A DNA stretch of 64,000 nt, taken from assembly GCF_033115175.1 (NCBI RefSeq), contig NC_084836.1, positions 77,900,253 through 77,964,252 on the forward strand, read 5' to 3'. How positions within the stretch are numbered: position 1 is the first letter of the stretch; every line of letters starts with the position of its first letter. Source of the stretch: Lepus europaeus. Lineage: Eukaryota > Chordata > Mammalia > Lagomorpha > Leporidae. Below are positions 1-12,003 of the stretch, one piece after another. The notes beneath the pieces were generated by a model, which was not told the origin of the DNA, did no database searches, and saw only the letters and a list, made by a program, of their open reading frames with translations. A program made the position numbers and the translations under genes.

Positions 1-248
1 GTGGCTCTGTGCGATTGTCTTCACTCACGGGATGTCGGCTGCTGTGAGCTCACCCAAGCGAGTGGGCGAACCAGCAGCCCTGCTGTGCATCCTGTGACAT
101 CGCCGTGGTCCCTGGAGCAGGAAGAACACGTGGAGCAGAGACAGCCCAGACAACGCCACTCCAGAGCCTCTGACTGCCAGCTGGTGGCAGATGTGCTCAC
201 AACGGACACTGAGGGCGGCATGCCAGTGGAATCAAGAAATTGCCCATT

Positions 249-506
249 GGGCTGGTGCCGTGGCTCACTTGGTTAATCCTCCACTTGTGGCGCCAGCATC
301 CCATGTGGGCACCGGGTTCTAGTCCCAGTTGCTCCTCTTCCAATCCGGCTCTCTGCTGTGGCCCGGGGAAGGCAGTGGAGGATGGCCCAAGTGCTTGGGC
401 GCCTGCACCGTGTGGGAGACCTGGAGGAAGCACCTTGCTCCTGGCTTCGGATTGGCGCAGTGCCGGCCATAGCGGCCATTTGTGGGGTGAACCAGCGGAG
501 GGAGGA

Positions 507-537
<31 letters not shown>

Positions 538-572
538 ACTGTCTAACTCTGTCAAATAAATAAATATATAAA
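249..572 (+). mobile_element. CSINE copy with perfect 15-bp target duplication
   Basis: tRNA-like head (GCTGGTGCCGTGGCTCACTT), CSINE body, (CT)n tract and AATAAATAAA tail. It is flanked by identical AAGAAATTGCCCATT at 234-248 and 573-587, which fixes the ends. Confidence 0.92.
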
Positions 573-1039
573 AAGAAATTGCCCATTATACAGCACAGAA
601 TGGTGATAATAACTCATTGATGTTCCTGTGTTACAGACGAGCATGCTGAGGCTCTAGGAGACTGGAGATTCTGTCTGGTGGTGCCATGGGTCTCTGGGGA
701 GATCCCTTTAGCACACTGATGCCATGAATTGAAGTGAGGACCTGGTTGAAGGGCAGCTCTGTGGACAGAAAAAAACAAGCTGAATGCTGGGCGGGCCAAG
801 CTGGTGATCCCAGCAGGGGTCCAGCCTAGGCACCTGCAGCATCAGAATGCGAGGCTTCACTGCCTGGGCCTTGAGTGTGGTGGAGATGGCTTGGAGAGGG
901 GAGGGCTTGAGTGGGAGGAGCCGAGGGCCTAGATCACCTGCCCATGGGTGCTTGGGATTCTGGGTGCTCCAATCCAGAAACCAGCAGCATGCTATAGGGT
1001 GAGCACCATGTCAAGCCCTGCAGGACATCTTTGCTTTGT

Positions 1040-1370
1040 AAAAAAAAAATTATTTGTTTATTTGTTTGAGAGGTAGGGTAATAGAGAGGATGAGACAGAG
1101 AGAAAGGGCTTCCATCCCCTGGTTCACTCCCCAGATGCCTGCAACAACTGGAGCTGAGCTGATCCGAAGCCAGCAGCCAGGAGCTTTCCCCTGGTCTCCC
1201 ATGTGGGTGCAGGGGCCTAAGCACTTGGGCCATCTTCCAGTGTTTTCCCAGATGCATTAGCAGGGAGCTGGATCAGCAGTGGAGTAGCCGGGACTCAAAC
1301 CGGCATCCATATGGGATGCAGGCACTTCAGGCTGAGGCTCAGCCTACTACGCCACAGCACCGGCCCCTGG
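1040..1370 (-). mobile_element. CSINE copy
   Basis: Reverse orientation. The tail reads as an A-run then ttatttgttta at the left, the GA tract follows, and the head ends in gccacagcaccggcccc at the right. Confidence 0.9.
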
Positions 1371-2135
1371 GTATCTTTTCTGAGGTCCCAGTGAGACAAG
1401 ATTTTGATTTTCCTCCCATTAAAAATGTTCACCCAGGTGCAGAAGGCCAGCAGTCATTCCAGCACCACCAATTGTCCCTTTCCCAGCGTGCTCCTGTGTT
1501 TCCCCTGATGAGTCTTGATGTTCGTGGTCTTAAGTGCACAGGATAAATGAGCGTCACCAGCTTGGACCAAGCTCTCTGCCTCTTTCACTTGCCATTGAGC
1601 CCGGTGATGGAAGAGCATGTCCCCGGCTTGTCTTTGCAAAAGATGCACCTGCATGCATCACCCTACATTGGTCACAGCAGCTGTCTTCCATCAGGTGGCT
1701 CAGATGAGATTTTTAGGCTAATGGCTGACTAAAGGAATAAGCCTAGGTAGGAGAGATGGAGCAGGGAAGGACAGAGGACGCAGCTAAACAGAAGTGGGGT
1801 TCAGATGTAGCCCGAGGGGTCCCGGGGGTTCTAGAGCTTAAATGACACCACAGAAATGACCTAAGACCCAGACACTCAGTCATATGCCAAGGGCAGCCTC
1901 CCCTCCACCAAGGGCCATTCCTCAGGTGGGGTTCAGGTGTGAGTTGGGCGCAGGTGCACCCGCCTGGTAAGGACCTGAGCAGGGCAGCAACCGCATTAGC
2001 CACCGCAGGTGTCCTTTGATTGACACAGGGCAGATAGCTGGCTATAGACAGAACGTGATAACACAGGGATCCCCAGTGTGTCTGTAGCTGCACCGTCCAC
2101 AGCCTCAGTGCATGGCCTGAGAGAAATCAGGATAT
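1371..2135. other. Non-coding stretch
   Basis: No gene or named repeat recognised. The same holds for 588-1039 and 2460-3011. Confidence 0.5.
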
Positions 2136-2364
2136 GGGGCTGGCATGGGGCCACAGTGGGGTAAGGCACTCACTGAGACACCAGCACCTCTTCTTGAGCA
2201 GAGGTTCGAGTCCTGGTTGCTCTGCTGTGTACCTGGGCCCCTTGTCACCCACATGGGAGACCCAGGTGGAGCTCCTGACTCCTGGCTTCAGCCTGCCCCA
2301 GTCCAAGCCATTGCAGCCATTTGTGGGGACAAATCAACAGATGGAAGAGCTCTCTCTCTCTTCT

Positions 2365-2396
<32 letters not shown>

Positions 2397-2459
2397 ACCT
2401 CTCCCCCCCCCCTGTCAATTTGCCTTGCAAATAAATAAATCTTTTATTAAAAAAAAAAG
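2136..2459 (+). mobile_element. CSINE copy
   Basis: Head GGGGCTGGCATGGGGCCACA, a long (CT)n tract at 2353-2399, a C-run, and an AAATAAATAAATC tail with an A-run. Confidence 0.9.
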
Positions 2460-3011
2460 AAAGCAGATGCATATGACAGAGAGCAGGGTCTTCAAGAAAA
2501 CCAGCGTGGTGGGTTCTAACAGTGGAGACGTGCAGTGTCTCACTACTGCTCTCAGCATCCCTAAAGATGCCCCATGCAGAAAACCCTGCAGCCACCCAGA
2601 CAGGCTCCCTCCTTGTGACCTTTGCCGAACTCATTGGTGACCTGTCAGAAAACGCTCTGTGCTTGGAGTCACTTCCTTGGTTCTGCCGTGGAGTTTGACC
2701 TTTTTCTTGTTATGCATCCCTGTGACGACCCACTCAGCTTCGGGAAGCAGCCCCCACATCCCCAGCATGCACAAAGGCACCTGCGGCTCACTTCCCCCAA
2801 CCCGAGGGCCAGGCCTCTGCGGTTGCTCTGAGCTGGGTTCTTTCCCCTGTTTAAAGGACTTGAGCATTCAGGAGAGTGGAATGAAAGTTGAGTTCAGAGA
2901 AATGAAACCCAGGAGAAAAGTCCACTGTTGCATGGGGTTGCGAGAATAGGAACTGATAACAGGACTGTTGGCCAGAAATGTGTGATGACCTGTTTAAAAC
3001 CCTGTGATGTT

Positions 3012-3251
3012 GGAGCCAGCGCTATGGAGTAATGGGTAAAGGCACCGCCTGTGGTGCTGGCATCCCATATAAGCGCTGGTTTGAGTCCCAGCTGCTCTAC
3101 TCTGATCCAGCTCAGAGGAAGATGGCCCGAGTCTTTGGGCCCCTGCATTTTTATGTGGGAGACCTGGAAGAAGCTCCTGGCTCCTGGCTTTGGATCAGCA
3201 CAGCTCCGGATGTTGTGGCCATTTGGGGAGTGAACCAGCAGATGGAAGACT

Positions 3252-3294
<43 letters not shown>

Positions 3295-3345
3295 CTGTCT
3301 CTCAGTAACTCTTTCAAATAAATAAAAAATAAATATTTTTTAAAG
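3012..3345 (+). mobile_element. CSINE copy
   Basis: Head GGAGCCAGCGCTATGGAGTA, (CT)n at about 3254-3290, and an AAATAAATAAAAAAT tail. Confidence 0.9.
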
Positions 3346-3415
3346 AGTGGTATATCTCCCCGCAGAGGCACAGCCCATGCTGAGAAGGCCTGGACAACCT
3401 GACCTCTGTGATGGC

Positions 3416-3512
3416 ATCTGTGTGTGTGTGTCTGTGTGCGTGTGTCTCTGTGTGTCTGTGGGTGTGTCTGTGGGTGTGTATATGTCTGTGTGTCTGTGGG
3501 TGTGTCTGTGCG
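3416..3512 (+). repeat. Imperfect (TG)n microsatellite
   Basis: About 95 bp of TGTG interrupted by tctgtg and gggtg units, between two SINEs. Confidence 0.9.
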
Positions 3513-3593
3513 GGGGGAGGAAAAGGGGAAGAAGCTGATCTGTGTTGTCTTTTATTTCTAGAATGGGATTGATATTCTCATAATAGAATTTTA

Positions 3594-3899
3594 AAATTTT
3601 TTACTGATTGTTTATTTGAGAGGTAGAGTTGCAGACAGAGAGAAGGAGAGACAGAGAGAAAAGTCCTCCATCCGCTGGTTCACTCCCCAGATGATCTGAA
3701 GCCAGGAGCCAGGAGCTTCTTCCATGTCTCCCATGTGATTGCAGGGGCCCAAACAGCTGGACCATCCTCCACTGCTTTCCCAGGCCATCAGCAGAGAGCT
3801 GGATGGGAAGAGGAGCAGCCGGGACACAAACCTGTGCCCATATGGGATGCCAGCACTGCAAGCAGAGGCTTAGCCCACTACGCCACAGCCCCAGCCCCA
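3594..3899 (-). mobile_element. CSINE copy
   Basis: Reverse copy that starts in a T-rich tail and GA tract and ends in cgccacagccccagcccc. Confidence 0.88.
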
Positions 3900-3900
3900 G

Positions 3901-4016
3901 ATTTTGATTATTATTTATTTGTAAAATCAGAGAGAAACAGACAGATATCTTCCATTTGCTGGTTCTTCATTCCCCAGATCCCTGTGACAGCCAGAGCTGG
4001 GCAAGGCTGAAGCTTT
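3901..4016 (-). mobile_element. 5'-truncated CSINE fragment
   Basis: Directly abuts the previous copy. It has a tail-like T-rich start, a short GA region and the 'tggttcttcattccccag' body, then breaks off about 115 bp in, so the head is missing. Confidence 0.75.
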
Positions 4017-4390
4017 GAAAGGAGAGGAGCCCAGCCATGCGAATGTGCTTGGTGTGAGTGACTGAAGCCAAGGCTGAGTGACACACATGACAGGACATGA
4101 GGCGGTTCACACACACACACACACACACAGGGAGGCCTGGGTCCCAAGGCTCGGGAAACGAGCACAGACCGAGGAGTCAGGCAGCTGGAGCACAGGCAAG
4201 GTAGCTCCCAGGAAGTGCCTGGCCAGCTGCTGCAGTTGCACCACCTCCAACCATGGAGGAAGGCTGTGGGCACCATGGCATGATGGATGGCAGGCAGGCC
4301 CACCCACACTGCCACCACACTCATGGACGTGGCATCATCCCACACTTCCTGGACTGTGCTTGTCTGTGTACATCATTTGATCCCACTTTA

Positions 4391-4717
4391 TTTTTTAAAA
4401 AGATTTATTTATTTATTTAAAAGAGTTGCACAGAGAGAGGAGATGCAGAGAGAAAGGGAGAGGTCTTCCATCCTCTGGTTCACTCCCCAATTGCCTGCAA
4501 CAGCCAGAGCTGCGCCGATCCGAAGCCAGGAGCCAGGAGCTTCTTCCGGGTCTCCTACAGGGGTACAGGGGCCTAAGGACTTGGGTCATCTTCCACTGCT
4601 TTCCCAGGCCATAGCAGAGAGCTGGATCAGAAGTGGAGCAGCCAGGACTTGAACTGGTGCCCATATGGGATGCCAGCACCACAGGCGGCAGCTTTACTGG
4701 CTACACCACAGCACCAG
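4391..4717 (-). mobile_element. CSINE copy with CCCACTTTA duplication
   Basis: Reverse copy bounded by CCCACTTTA at 4382-4390 and 4718-4726. The body, GA tract and head are all present. Confidence 0.9.
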
Positions 4718-4726
4718 CCCACTTTA

Positions 4727-5409
4727 AATCCAGAATCAGACCATCTGACTGGATGACCCCATAACATGTTGATCCCAAAAGTCTTGTAGGGGCAGGAAGA
4801 GAAGGTGTCTTGCTTTTGGAGCTCTGACTTCCTACACAATACACCAAAGAGGGGGAAGGGAGTCTTGAGGACAAAGAGTGTCCAATCCAGATAACAGGTA
4901 GCAGCCCACAAATTCAATGCCAAAGCTACAGATGTCAGATAGTGAAACCCATTAGTACAATACTACAGTTGGCCAAGGATCTCACAAGTGAAGCCAGTGA
5001 AATGTTCACGGAGCAACCCTGGAGTTTTCTCTTGGTGCATTGCTGAGATGATAACCAGCATTGCCACCTTTAAATTACAACGAGCCCTCCGTCCTTAGCC
5101 TGACTAGTTTAGACACATTGCTGGTGTGCTGTCTAATGAGAGGGATGCACACATACTGTGTTGTGGGGCACAGGGGCAGGCTCCACTTGTGATTGCTAAG
5201 GGTCTTATCTAAAATGCTAACAACTGCACTTGTGGCTCACGGGAGCTCAGCTCCAGCCACTTGCTTCCATTTGCCTTGGCCTGCAAGTGCCAAGAGAGCA
5301 AACAAGAAAACTAGCAAATTCTCCTACATGATGAACCTGACTCAGTGTTCCAAATACAGTGCTTGCTCTTCCCACCAGTGCCTGCTGCCCATGGCCCTGA
5401 CACTCCACT
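4727..5409. other. Non-coding stretch
   Basis: Nothing recognised before the MER5A-like piece at 5410. The same holds for 4017-4390, apart from a (CA)n at 4109-4129. Confidence 0.5.
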
Positions 5410-5530
5410 GAGTGGTCCTTGGTACAGCAGCAGCTGCATCACGTGGGAGCTTGTTACACATGCAGATTCTCAGGCCCCACCCCCAGAACTACCGAGTCAG
5501 AGTGCTCCCCAAGCCCTGCCTGTCTAATGT
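5410..5530 (+). mobile_element. MER5A-like hAT-Charlie fragment
   Basis: The CATCACGTGGGAGCTTGTTA...AGATTCTCAGGCCCCACCCC pattern matches the non-autonomous hAT family MER5A as I know it. It is old and partial. Confidence 0.7.
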
Positions 5531-5576
5531 TTCTTACTGAGTCTCATGCCCCTGTACTGTGAGCAGCTCTGTGTCC

Positions 5577-5765
5577 TGTAATCCCTCACCTCGTGATGTC
5601 ATCTCTCACCTTATGATGTCATACCATACATTATGTCATCTCACACTTGCGATGTCATCTCTCACCTTGTGATATCACCCTTCACCTTGTGTGATGTCAT
5701 CTCTGACCTTGTGATGTCACCTCTCATCTCATGATGTCATCTCTGATCTCAGGATAGCATCCTTA
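5577..5765 (+). repeat. Imperfect ~20-24 bp tandem array rich in TGATGTCA
   Basis: Eight to nine degenerate units built on CTCACCTTGTGATGTCATCT. At least six keep TGATGTCA, one base from a CRE (TGACGTCA). Unit length drifts between about 18 and 25 bp. It is not part of a recognised transposon. Confidence 0.8.
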
Positions 5766-5959
5766 CCCCAGGATGATCAAGCCCAATTTCCCCATTACGA
5801 TCGTGAGGGTTAGGGGACCCCACCTAAGCCTTTTCCTTGAATGACTCCGCCTTCTGCTACTGGTCTCCAGGATCCCTCTCCTAGGAAACACACCCAGGAA
5901 TGTCTGGTGCAAGGGTATGTGAGGTGCCCACCCCTTTCTGGGCTAGCTTCCAGCCCCTC

Positions 5960-7165
5960 CTACGGCAGGTCCTTCTTGTGAATTCTGAGTTGCATATATT
6001 CCAAGTAATGGGATTGCTCTGAGGGACCTCCATACTGTTTTCCAGGGAGGCTGTTCTAGTTTGCATTCCCATCAGCTGTGTTCCCTTTTCTCTGTCTCCT
6101 CGCCAGCATTTGTTATTTTTGCCTTGTTGATTATAGCTCTTCTAGCTGGACTGAGGTGATGCCTCATTGTAGTTCTGATTTGCACTTCCCAGGTGGAGGT
6201 TAATAAAGTGGAGCACTATTTTTTGTAATACCTGTTGGTCATAAGTACCTTAGAGAAAGACATCTGCACTCACATGAGCATTGTAGCACTATTCACAGCA
6301 GCCATGCTATGGAATCACCCAGGTGTCCATAGACAGGTGAGTGGATAAAGAGAATACAGTGTGAATGCATGATAAAACATTGTTCAGCCATACATGAGAG
6401 TGAAATCCTGCCATTTGCAGCAACAATGGATGGAACTAGAAGACTAACTGGATAAGGAAGATAAACCAGGTACAGCAAGACAAACAAGGCATTCTCACTC
6501 ATACGGGAAAGCTTTTTCACAGAAGCAGAAAATCAAATAACGGTTATCAGAGCCCAGGGAGATAGAGAGGGAGGGGCTCGAGGGAGAGTAACAGGCAGAA
6601 TACAGTTAGGAGAACTAAGTGCTAGCACCCAACAGCACAGTAAGATGGCCACAGCTTATGACTGTTACACATTTTTTTAAAGATGTATTTATTTATGTGA
6701 GAGGCAGAGTTATAGATAGAGGGAGAGACAGAGAGAGAGGTCTTCCATTCAGAGGTCTTCCATTCACTGGTTCACTCTCCCAAATGGCTGTAATTGAAGC
6801 CCAGAGCCAGGAGCTTCCTCTGGGTCTCTCACACAGGTGCAGAGGCCCAAGCACCTGGGCCACTTTCCACTGCTTTCCCAGGCCAGAAGCAGAAAGCTGG
6901 CTCAGAAGAGCAGCAATCATGAACCGGCATCCATATGGAATGCCAGAGCCACAAGCCCACTATGCCACAGCACCGGCCCCATTATTGCACATTTTATAAA
7001 GAACCACAAGATAAAGGCTTGAAGCAACCCAGCAGGAAGAAATGAGAGGGAAATGGTAATTACTCAGATTTGATCGCTACACATTGTAGACGTGTCTCAA
7101 ATGATCACACATTTGTACAATTATTATGACTTTATTAAAAATAAAATATATATATAAGTGAAAAT
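5960..7165. mobile_element. L1 3' end with twin-priming inversion
   Basis: 5960-6240 reads as antisense L1 (reverse complement of the 3' ORF2/3' UTR region). From about 6245 the sequence becomes sense L1 that follows on from it (ATCTGCACTCACATGAGCAT, then TGGATAAAGAGAATACAGTG, then AATGGATGGAACTAGAAGAC), and it runs to an A-rich end near 7165. This order fits a 5' portion inverted during insertion. A SINE at 6676-6984 splits the sense part. Confidence 0.75.
6676..6984 (-). mobile_element. CSINE inside the twin-primed L1
   Basis: Reverse copy flanked by TTACACATTTT (6665-6675) and TTGCACATTTT (6985-6995). It carries a short internal duplication of 'aggtcttccattca'. Confidence 0.9.
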
Positions 7166-8800
7166 AAATCAGTGGATAACCTCCCAGCTGTAGAGTTCAT
7201 CTCCCCCTGCCCTGGGCCGTGTGCCCACTGGGCATGTGCAGAGGAGCCCATCCGTTTTCCAGTTGGCCCCACGCACATGCTCCTAGCTTTGCAGGGAAGT
7301 GAAAGAGGGAAGGCGTAGAGCTGGGACGAGGAAGGTGCAGCCCTTTATCCAGCCCCCCACGCACAGAGGAAGTGAAAGAGGTATGGACACAGGTTCTCTG
7401 AGCAGGCTCCAGTTTTGATGCCACTTTACAAGGGGCGGTGTGTTTAACCCACTCCAGGTGGATTCCTAGAACACACACATGTGTTCCAGCGTCAGGCAGT
7501 GCAGGGAAGGGCCCCTGCCCCTTGCCAGTGCAGGCAAGCCTGGGCTGAGTCTCGCACACAAGAGAGTGGGCTGCCGGTAAAACCTTCTTCTTCCCTCTCC
7601 TGTTCTCACGAGGAGAAATGTAAATTCTGGAAGGCATGGAGCTTGCATTTATCTGGGCCAGTTCATGAGGAATGCCAGATTGGTCGCTGAGAATTCAGGC
7701 TGCCTAAGAATCGGCTTTAGCGCTCCCATGGGATTTCCCACGGGTGGGCCAGGAGTGTTTTCTGACGTGGGTTCCCTGTGTCGATAAACTCTAGCAAAAG
7801 GTCTCCATCTCCACCTCTGGGCGCACCATTAAAACGGGTGTTCTCTGCATAATATTTTGTTCTTCTTGCAGTCCCAAAACAGAAGCCTGCCTGTGTTTTG
7901 TAATTCATTTAGCTCTATGGTGGATCTTTGTCACTGGGAAGCACATGGCAGAAGAAAGTGACATAAGCGATTGTGAGAATGCCTTGCAATGATCACCAGT
8001 AATGCTCACCCATCATTGATCATTATAATTAGTGATAGGCCAGACGGCTTCCCACGTGTCTGCACTGCAGTTGGCAAAGCAGGCGCTAGGCTTACAGTCT
8101 TGGGAAACGTATGGGGTTCACACAGGCTCTCCTCTTCCCAGTTCCCTGAACAGCCTCCTCTTTGGCCTTCCAGACCCCGCAGCCCCTGCACCTGCCCCTC
8201 TTCCCACTTCCCCAGAAGAGGAACAGCCTGGCTTCGCTTCCCCTTTCTGCCCGAATGAGGTGTGTGGCATGCACCTGTCTCCCTCAATTCTCTGTTTCTG
8301 CATCTGTACAAAGTGGGTGGTGGCCGCCGGGGGTTGTTTGGAGGTCACGTGAGAAATCCCAGATAAAAGGATGTGGTACAACAGCAGATCATGCTGTAGT
8401 CGGTCACTCTCCTGCCTCGGCCTCCTCTCCTGCCTCCCCCCTTCCTTCCCAGCCGTGCCCCATCCAGTTTCTCCCCACGTCCCTGTGCCCACTCTAGGCT
8501 CCCTCTTTCCTGCAGCGCTCACAGCCTGTGCCACAGGGGATGAAATCCTAAGCACAGATGGCTGCAGAAAGAAACCTGCACACCCACAGGCTGTGAACAG
8601 GACTGGGCTCCAGGTCCCTGGGGCTCCTCACATCCCCACCCAGCCCTTGGGTCCTCGTGCAGACAAGGGAACGTGAGTTCAGCACAAACAGTACAGAATG
8701 AAGACTTCTGTCTTGTGCACCAGAAGTAATTTGAGGGCGTGTCACAAAGGCTGTGGAAAATCAAAGCTTATCCAAAATTTCTTGGAAAGCCACACCAAGT
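7166..8800. other. Non-coding stretch, no feature recognised
   Basis: Moderately GC-rich sequence without a recognised repeat. Open frames of 100-146 codons exist on the minus strand (7197-7637, 8118-8555). They lack a domain, signal peptide or splice context and are probably chance. Confidence 0.6.
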
Positions 8801-8801
8801 A

Positions 8802-8870
8802 GGGGTCTTCCGAAAGCTCATGGAAAATGTACATTATGAAAAAGAATTGTCAATGCGCAGATTTTAAAAT
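8802..8870 (+). mobile_element. Probable mariner-type MITE fragment
   Basis: GGGGTCTTCCGAAAGCTCAT, then GGAAAATGTACATTATGAAA, resembles the terminus of a non-autonomous TcMar element. Related stretches occur near 27375, 39262, 41434 and 41521. Family name not fixed. Confidence 0.5.
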
Positions 8871-9233
8871 TTTTTTTACATTACCTCTGTGTGTGTCCTT
8901 ACAGAGCACTAGTGTCTCGACAGGCCTAAGCAGCACACTCACCAGGGCTGGGCGTCCCCACTGCTCCCTCTCCCACACCGAGCAGAGCAGCCTCCACCCT
9001 GGGAACGTGCTGGTGGTGCAGATCTGACCTTGTGAGCATGCCTTCTGTCATATTCTCAGGACTTCCAGTAAGGACTCAGCGAGTGGCACTTTTCTTGTGG
9101 AAAAGAAAAAGCAAAACAAAACAACCACGGGGTTAGATGTGAGTTGAGTGTTGTTTTTTGGTTTTTGGTTTTTTTTTTTAAATTTTTTATCAACAATAAT
9201 TGTACCTATTTGTAGACTCCAGGGTGATATTTC

Positions 9234-9533
9234 TTTTATTATTAAGGATTTATTTTATTCATTTGAAAGACAGAGTTACAGAGAAAGGCAGAGCCAGAGA
9301 GAGAGAGATCTTCCATTCCATTGGTTCACTCCTCAAATGACCACAGCAGCCAGAGCTGCGCTGATTCGAAGCCAGGAGCCAGGAGCTTCTTCCAGGTCTC
9401 CCATGTGGGTGCAGGGGCCCAAGCACTTGCCATCTTCTACTGCTTTCCCAGGCCATAGCAGAGAGCCAGATTGGAAGTGGAACACCGGGACTCAAACCGG
9501 CGCCCATATGGGGTGCTCCAGAGTGCCGGCCCA
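9234..9533 (-). mobile_element. CSINE in L1, GTGATATTTC duplication
   Basis: Reverse copy between GTGATATTTC at 9224-9233 and 9534-9543. Confidence 0.9.
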
Positions 9534-10171
9534 GTGATATTTCAATACATATATGCAGGATGCACTGCCAGAAACAGGGCAGTCAGAATTTCCCCTGCTT
9601 TTGCCTATGACTGCAGGCTTGGAGCTCCTGTCTTCCACTTGTGCAATGGCCACATGCTCACTTGGTGTGAACTGTCTTCTCACCACTATGCCATGTATCA
9701 CTGGGAGTTTACTCCCCTGATTTGACTCGGATTTGGTACCTGTTATTCAAACCCCCTCTTTGCCCTCAACCACTCAGCCTCTAGTAATCACTACTCTGTT
9801 TTTAAATTGGGCTTGGGGTTGTTTTGTTTTGAGCTCCCACGGACGAGGGAGAATATATGGTATCTTTGCCTTTCTGTATCTGGCTTATTTCAGTCAACCT
9901 GATGACTTCTAGTTCCATACATTTTGCTACAAATGACACGCTTTCACTTTTTATGGCTGAATGATATTCCATTGTGCATTTATACCACATTCGTCTGATA
10001 ACGGACTTATTGGCTGACTCCACTCTGCGGCTATTATAAACACTGCTGCAATAAACATGGTGGAGCAGGTGTCTCCTACAATGAGTTCATGTCCTTTGGG
10101 TATAAATGCAGTAGTGAAATTGCTGGACCAAATGGCTGCTCTATTTCCAGTTCTTAAGAAATCTCTGTTCT

Positions 10172-10508
10172 CGGCCAGCACCGTGGCTCAATAGGCTAAT
10201 CCTCCGCCTTGCGGCGCCAGCTCACCAGGTTCTAGTCCCAGTCGGGGTGCCGGATTCTGTCCTGGTTGCCCCTCTTCCAGGCCAGCTCTCTGCTGTGGCC
10301 AGGGAGTGCAGTGGAGAATGGCCCAAGTGCTTGGGCCCTGCACCCCATGGGAGACCAGGAGAAGCACCTGGCTCCTGCCATCAGATCAGCGTGGTGTGCC
10401 AGCCGCGGCGGCCATTGGAGGGTGAACCAACGGCAAAAGGAAGACCTTTTTCTCTGTCTCTCTCTCTCTCTCTCTCACTGTCCACTCTGCCTGTCCAAAA
10501 AAAAAGAA
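10172..10508 (+). mobile_element. CSINE in L1, perfect 16-bp duplication
   Basis: Head CGGCCAGCACCGTGGCTCAA; this 'TAGGCTAATCCTCCGCC' subfamily looks young. It is flanked by identical AAGAAATCTCTGTTCT at 10156-10171 and 10509-10524. Confidence 0.93.
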
Positions 10509-10689
10509 AAGAAATCTCTGTTCTGTTTTCTACAGTGACTATACCAATTTACACTCCTACCAACAGTTCCTAAGAGTTCTCCTTTCTCCATGTCCTCACC
10601 AGCACTATCTTGGTTTTTTGTTTGTTTGGTTTTTGTTTTTTAATGTTACCTCCTCAGGTCGCTTTTCCAAGCTCCTGCTCTATGTTTTT

Positions 10690-11008
10690 TTTAATTAATT
10701 AATTTATTTTTTTATTTGAAAGTCAGAGTTACACACAGAGAGAAGAAGAGGCAGAGAGAGAGAGAGAGGGGTCTTCCATCTGCTGGTACACTCCCCAACT
10801 GGCCACAAGGGCTGGAGCTGGGCTAATCTGAAACCAGGAGCCAGGAGCTTCTTCTGGGTCTCCCACATGGGTGCAGGGGCCTAGGGATTTGTGCCATCTT
10901 CTACTGCTTTCCCAGGCCATAGCAGAGAGCTGGATCGGGTCTCTAACCGGCGCCCACATGGGATGCCAGCACTGCAGGCAGCGGCCCTACCTGCCATACA
11001 ACAGTGAA
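10690..11008 (-). mobile_element. CSINE in L1
   Basis: Reverse copy starting in an A/T-rich tail (ttaattaattaatttattt). The head is worn (ctgccatacaacagtgaagg). Confidence 0.87.
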
Positions 11009-11691
11009 GGCTCTGCCTTGTTTTAATAACAGCCGTTCTCATGGAGGTCAGGTGATATCTCATTGTGGTTTTGATTTGTTTTTCCTGTTTGTTGCCCATT
11101 TGTATTTCTTCTTTTGAGAACTTTATATTCAGGTCCTTTGCCTGTTTCTTAACTGGACTGGTTGGTTTTTCATTGTTGGGTTTCATGAGCTCCTGATATA
11201 TTCTGAATATTAAACCTTTGTCAGATAAGTAGCTTGCAAATGTTTTCTCCCATTCTGTTGGAAGTCTTCATTCTACTGATTGTCTCCTCTGCTGTGTGTG
11301 GAGAAACTTCTGCATTTGACATAATCTTATTCCTCTAATTTTGATTCTGTTGCCTGTGCTTTTGTGGCTTATCCAAAAAAAAAAAAAAAATCATTACCTT
11401 GAAGTATTTCTTCTATTTTGTTTTAACAACATCATAGTTTCAAGTCTACCGTCTATCTTGAGTTAATTGTTGTATATGGTGACAGAGAGAGCTAATTTCA
11501 TCGTTTAACACATGCATACCCAGTTTTGCCAGAACCATTTATTTAGACTATCCTTTATCCAATGTATGTTCTTGGCACCTTTGTCAAAAATCAGTTGGAT
11601 ATATGTATGTGGATTAATTTCTGGGTACTCTGTGTTACCCATTTTCCTGAGTGTCAATTTGTATGCCAGTATAATGCTATTTTATTACTTT

Positions 11692-12003
11692 TTTAAAAAA
11701 AATATTTATTTGAAAGGCGAAGTTACAAAGAGATGGGGCGGGGGGCTTCCATCCAGTGATTCACTCTCCAAATGGCCACAAAGCCAGAGCTGTGCAACAA
11801 TCTGAAGCCAGGATCCAGGAGCTTCTTCTGGGCCTCCCATGAGGGTGCAGGGGCCCAAGGATTTGAGCCATCTTCTACTGCTTTCCCAGGCCATTAGCAG
11901 AGAGCTGGACTGGAAGTGGAGCAGCCAGGACTTGAACCAGCATCCATATGGGATGCCAACACTGCAGTTGGAGGCTTTACCTGCTATGCCACAGCACTGA
12001 CCC
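11692..12003 (-). mobile_element. CSINE in the L1 ORF2 relic
   Basis: Reverse copy with a complete body, ending tatgccacagcactgacccc. L1 sequence resumes on both sides. Confidence 0.9.

Noticed and set aside
249-572. tRNA genes suggested by A/B-box-like heads (GGTTCGAGTCC-type) in many places
   Set aside because: All lie in CSINE heads with SINE bodies and tails; no free-standing cloverleaf was found.
7197-7637. 146-codon minus-strand open frame, and similar 145-codon frame at 8118-8555
   Set aside because: No domain, no splice or promoter context; considered chance.
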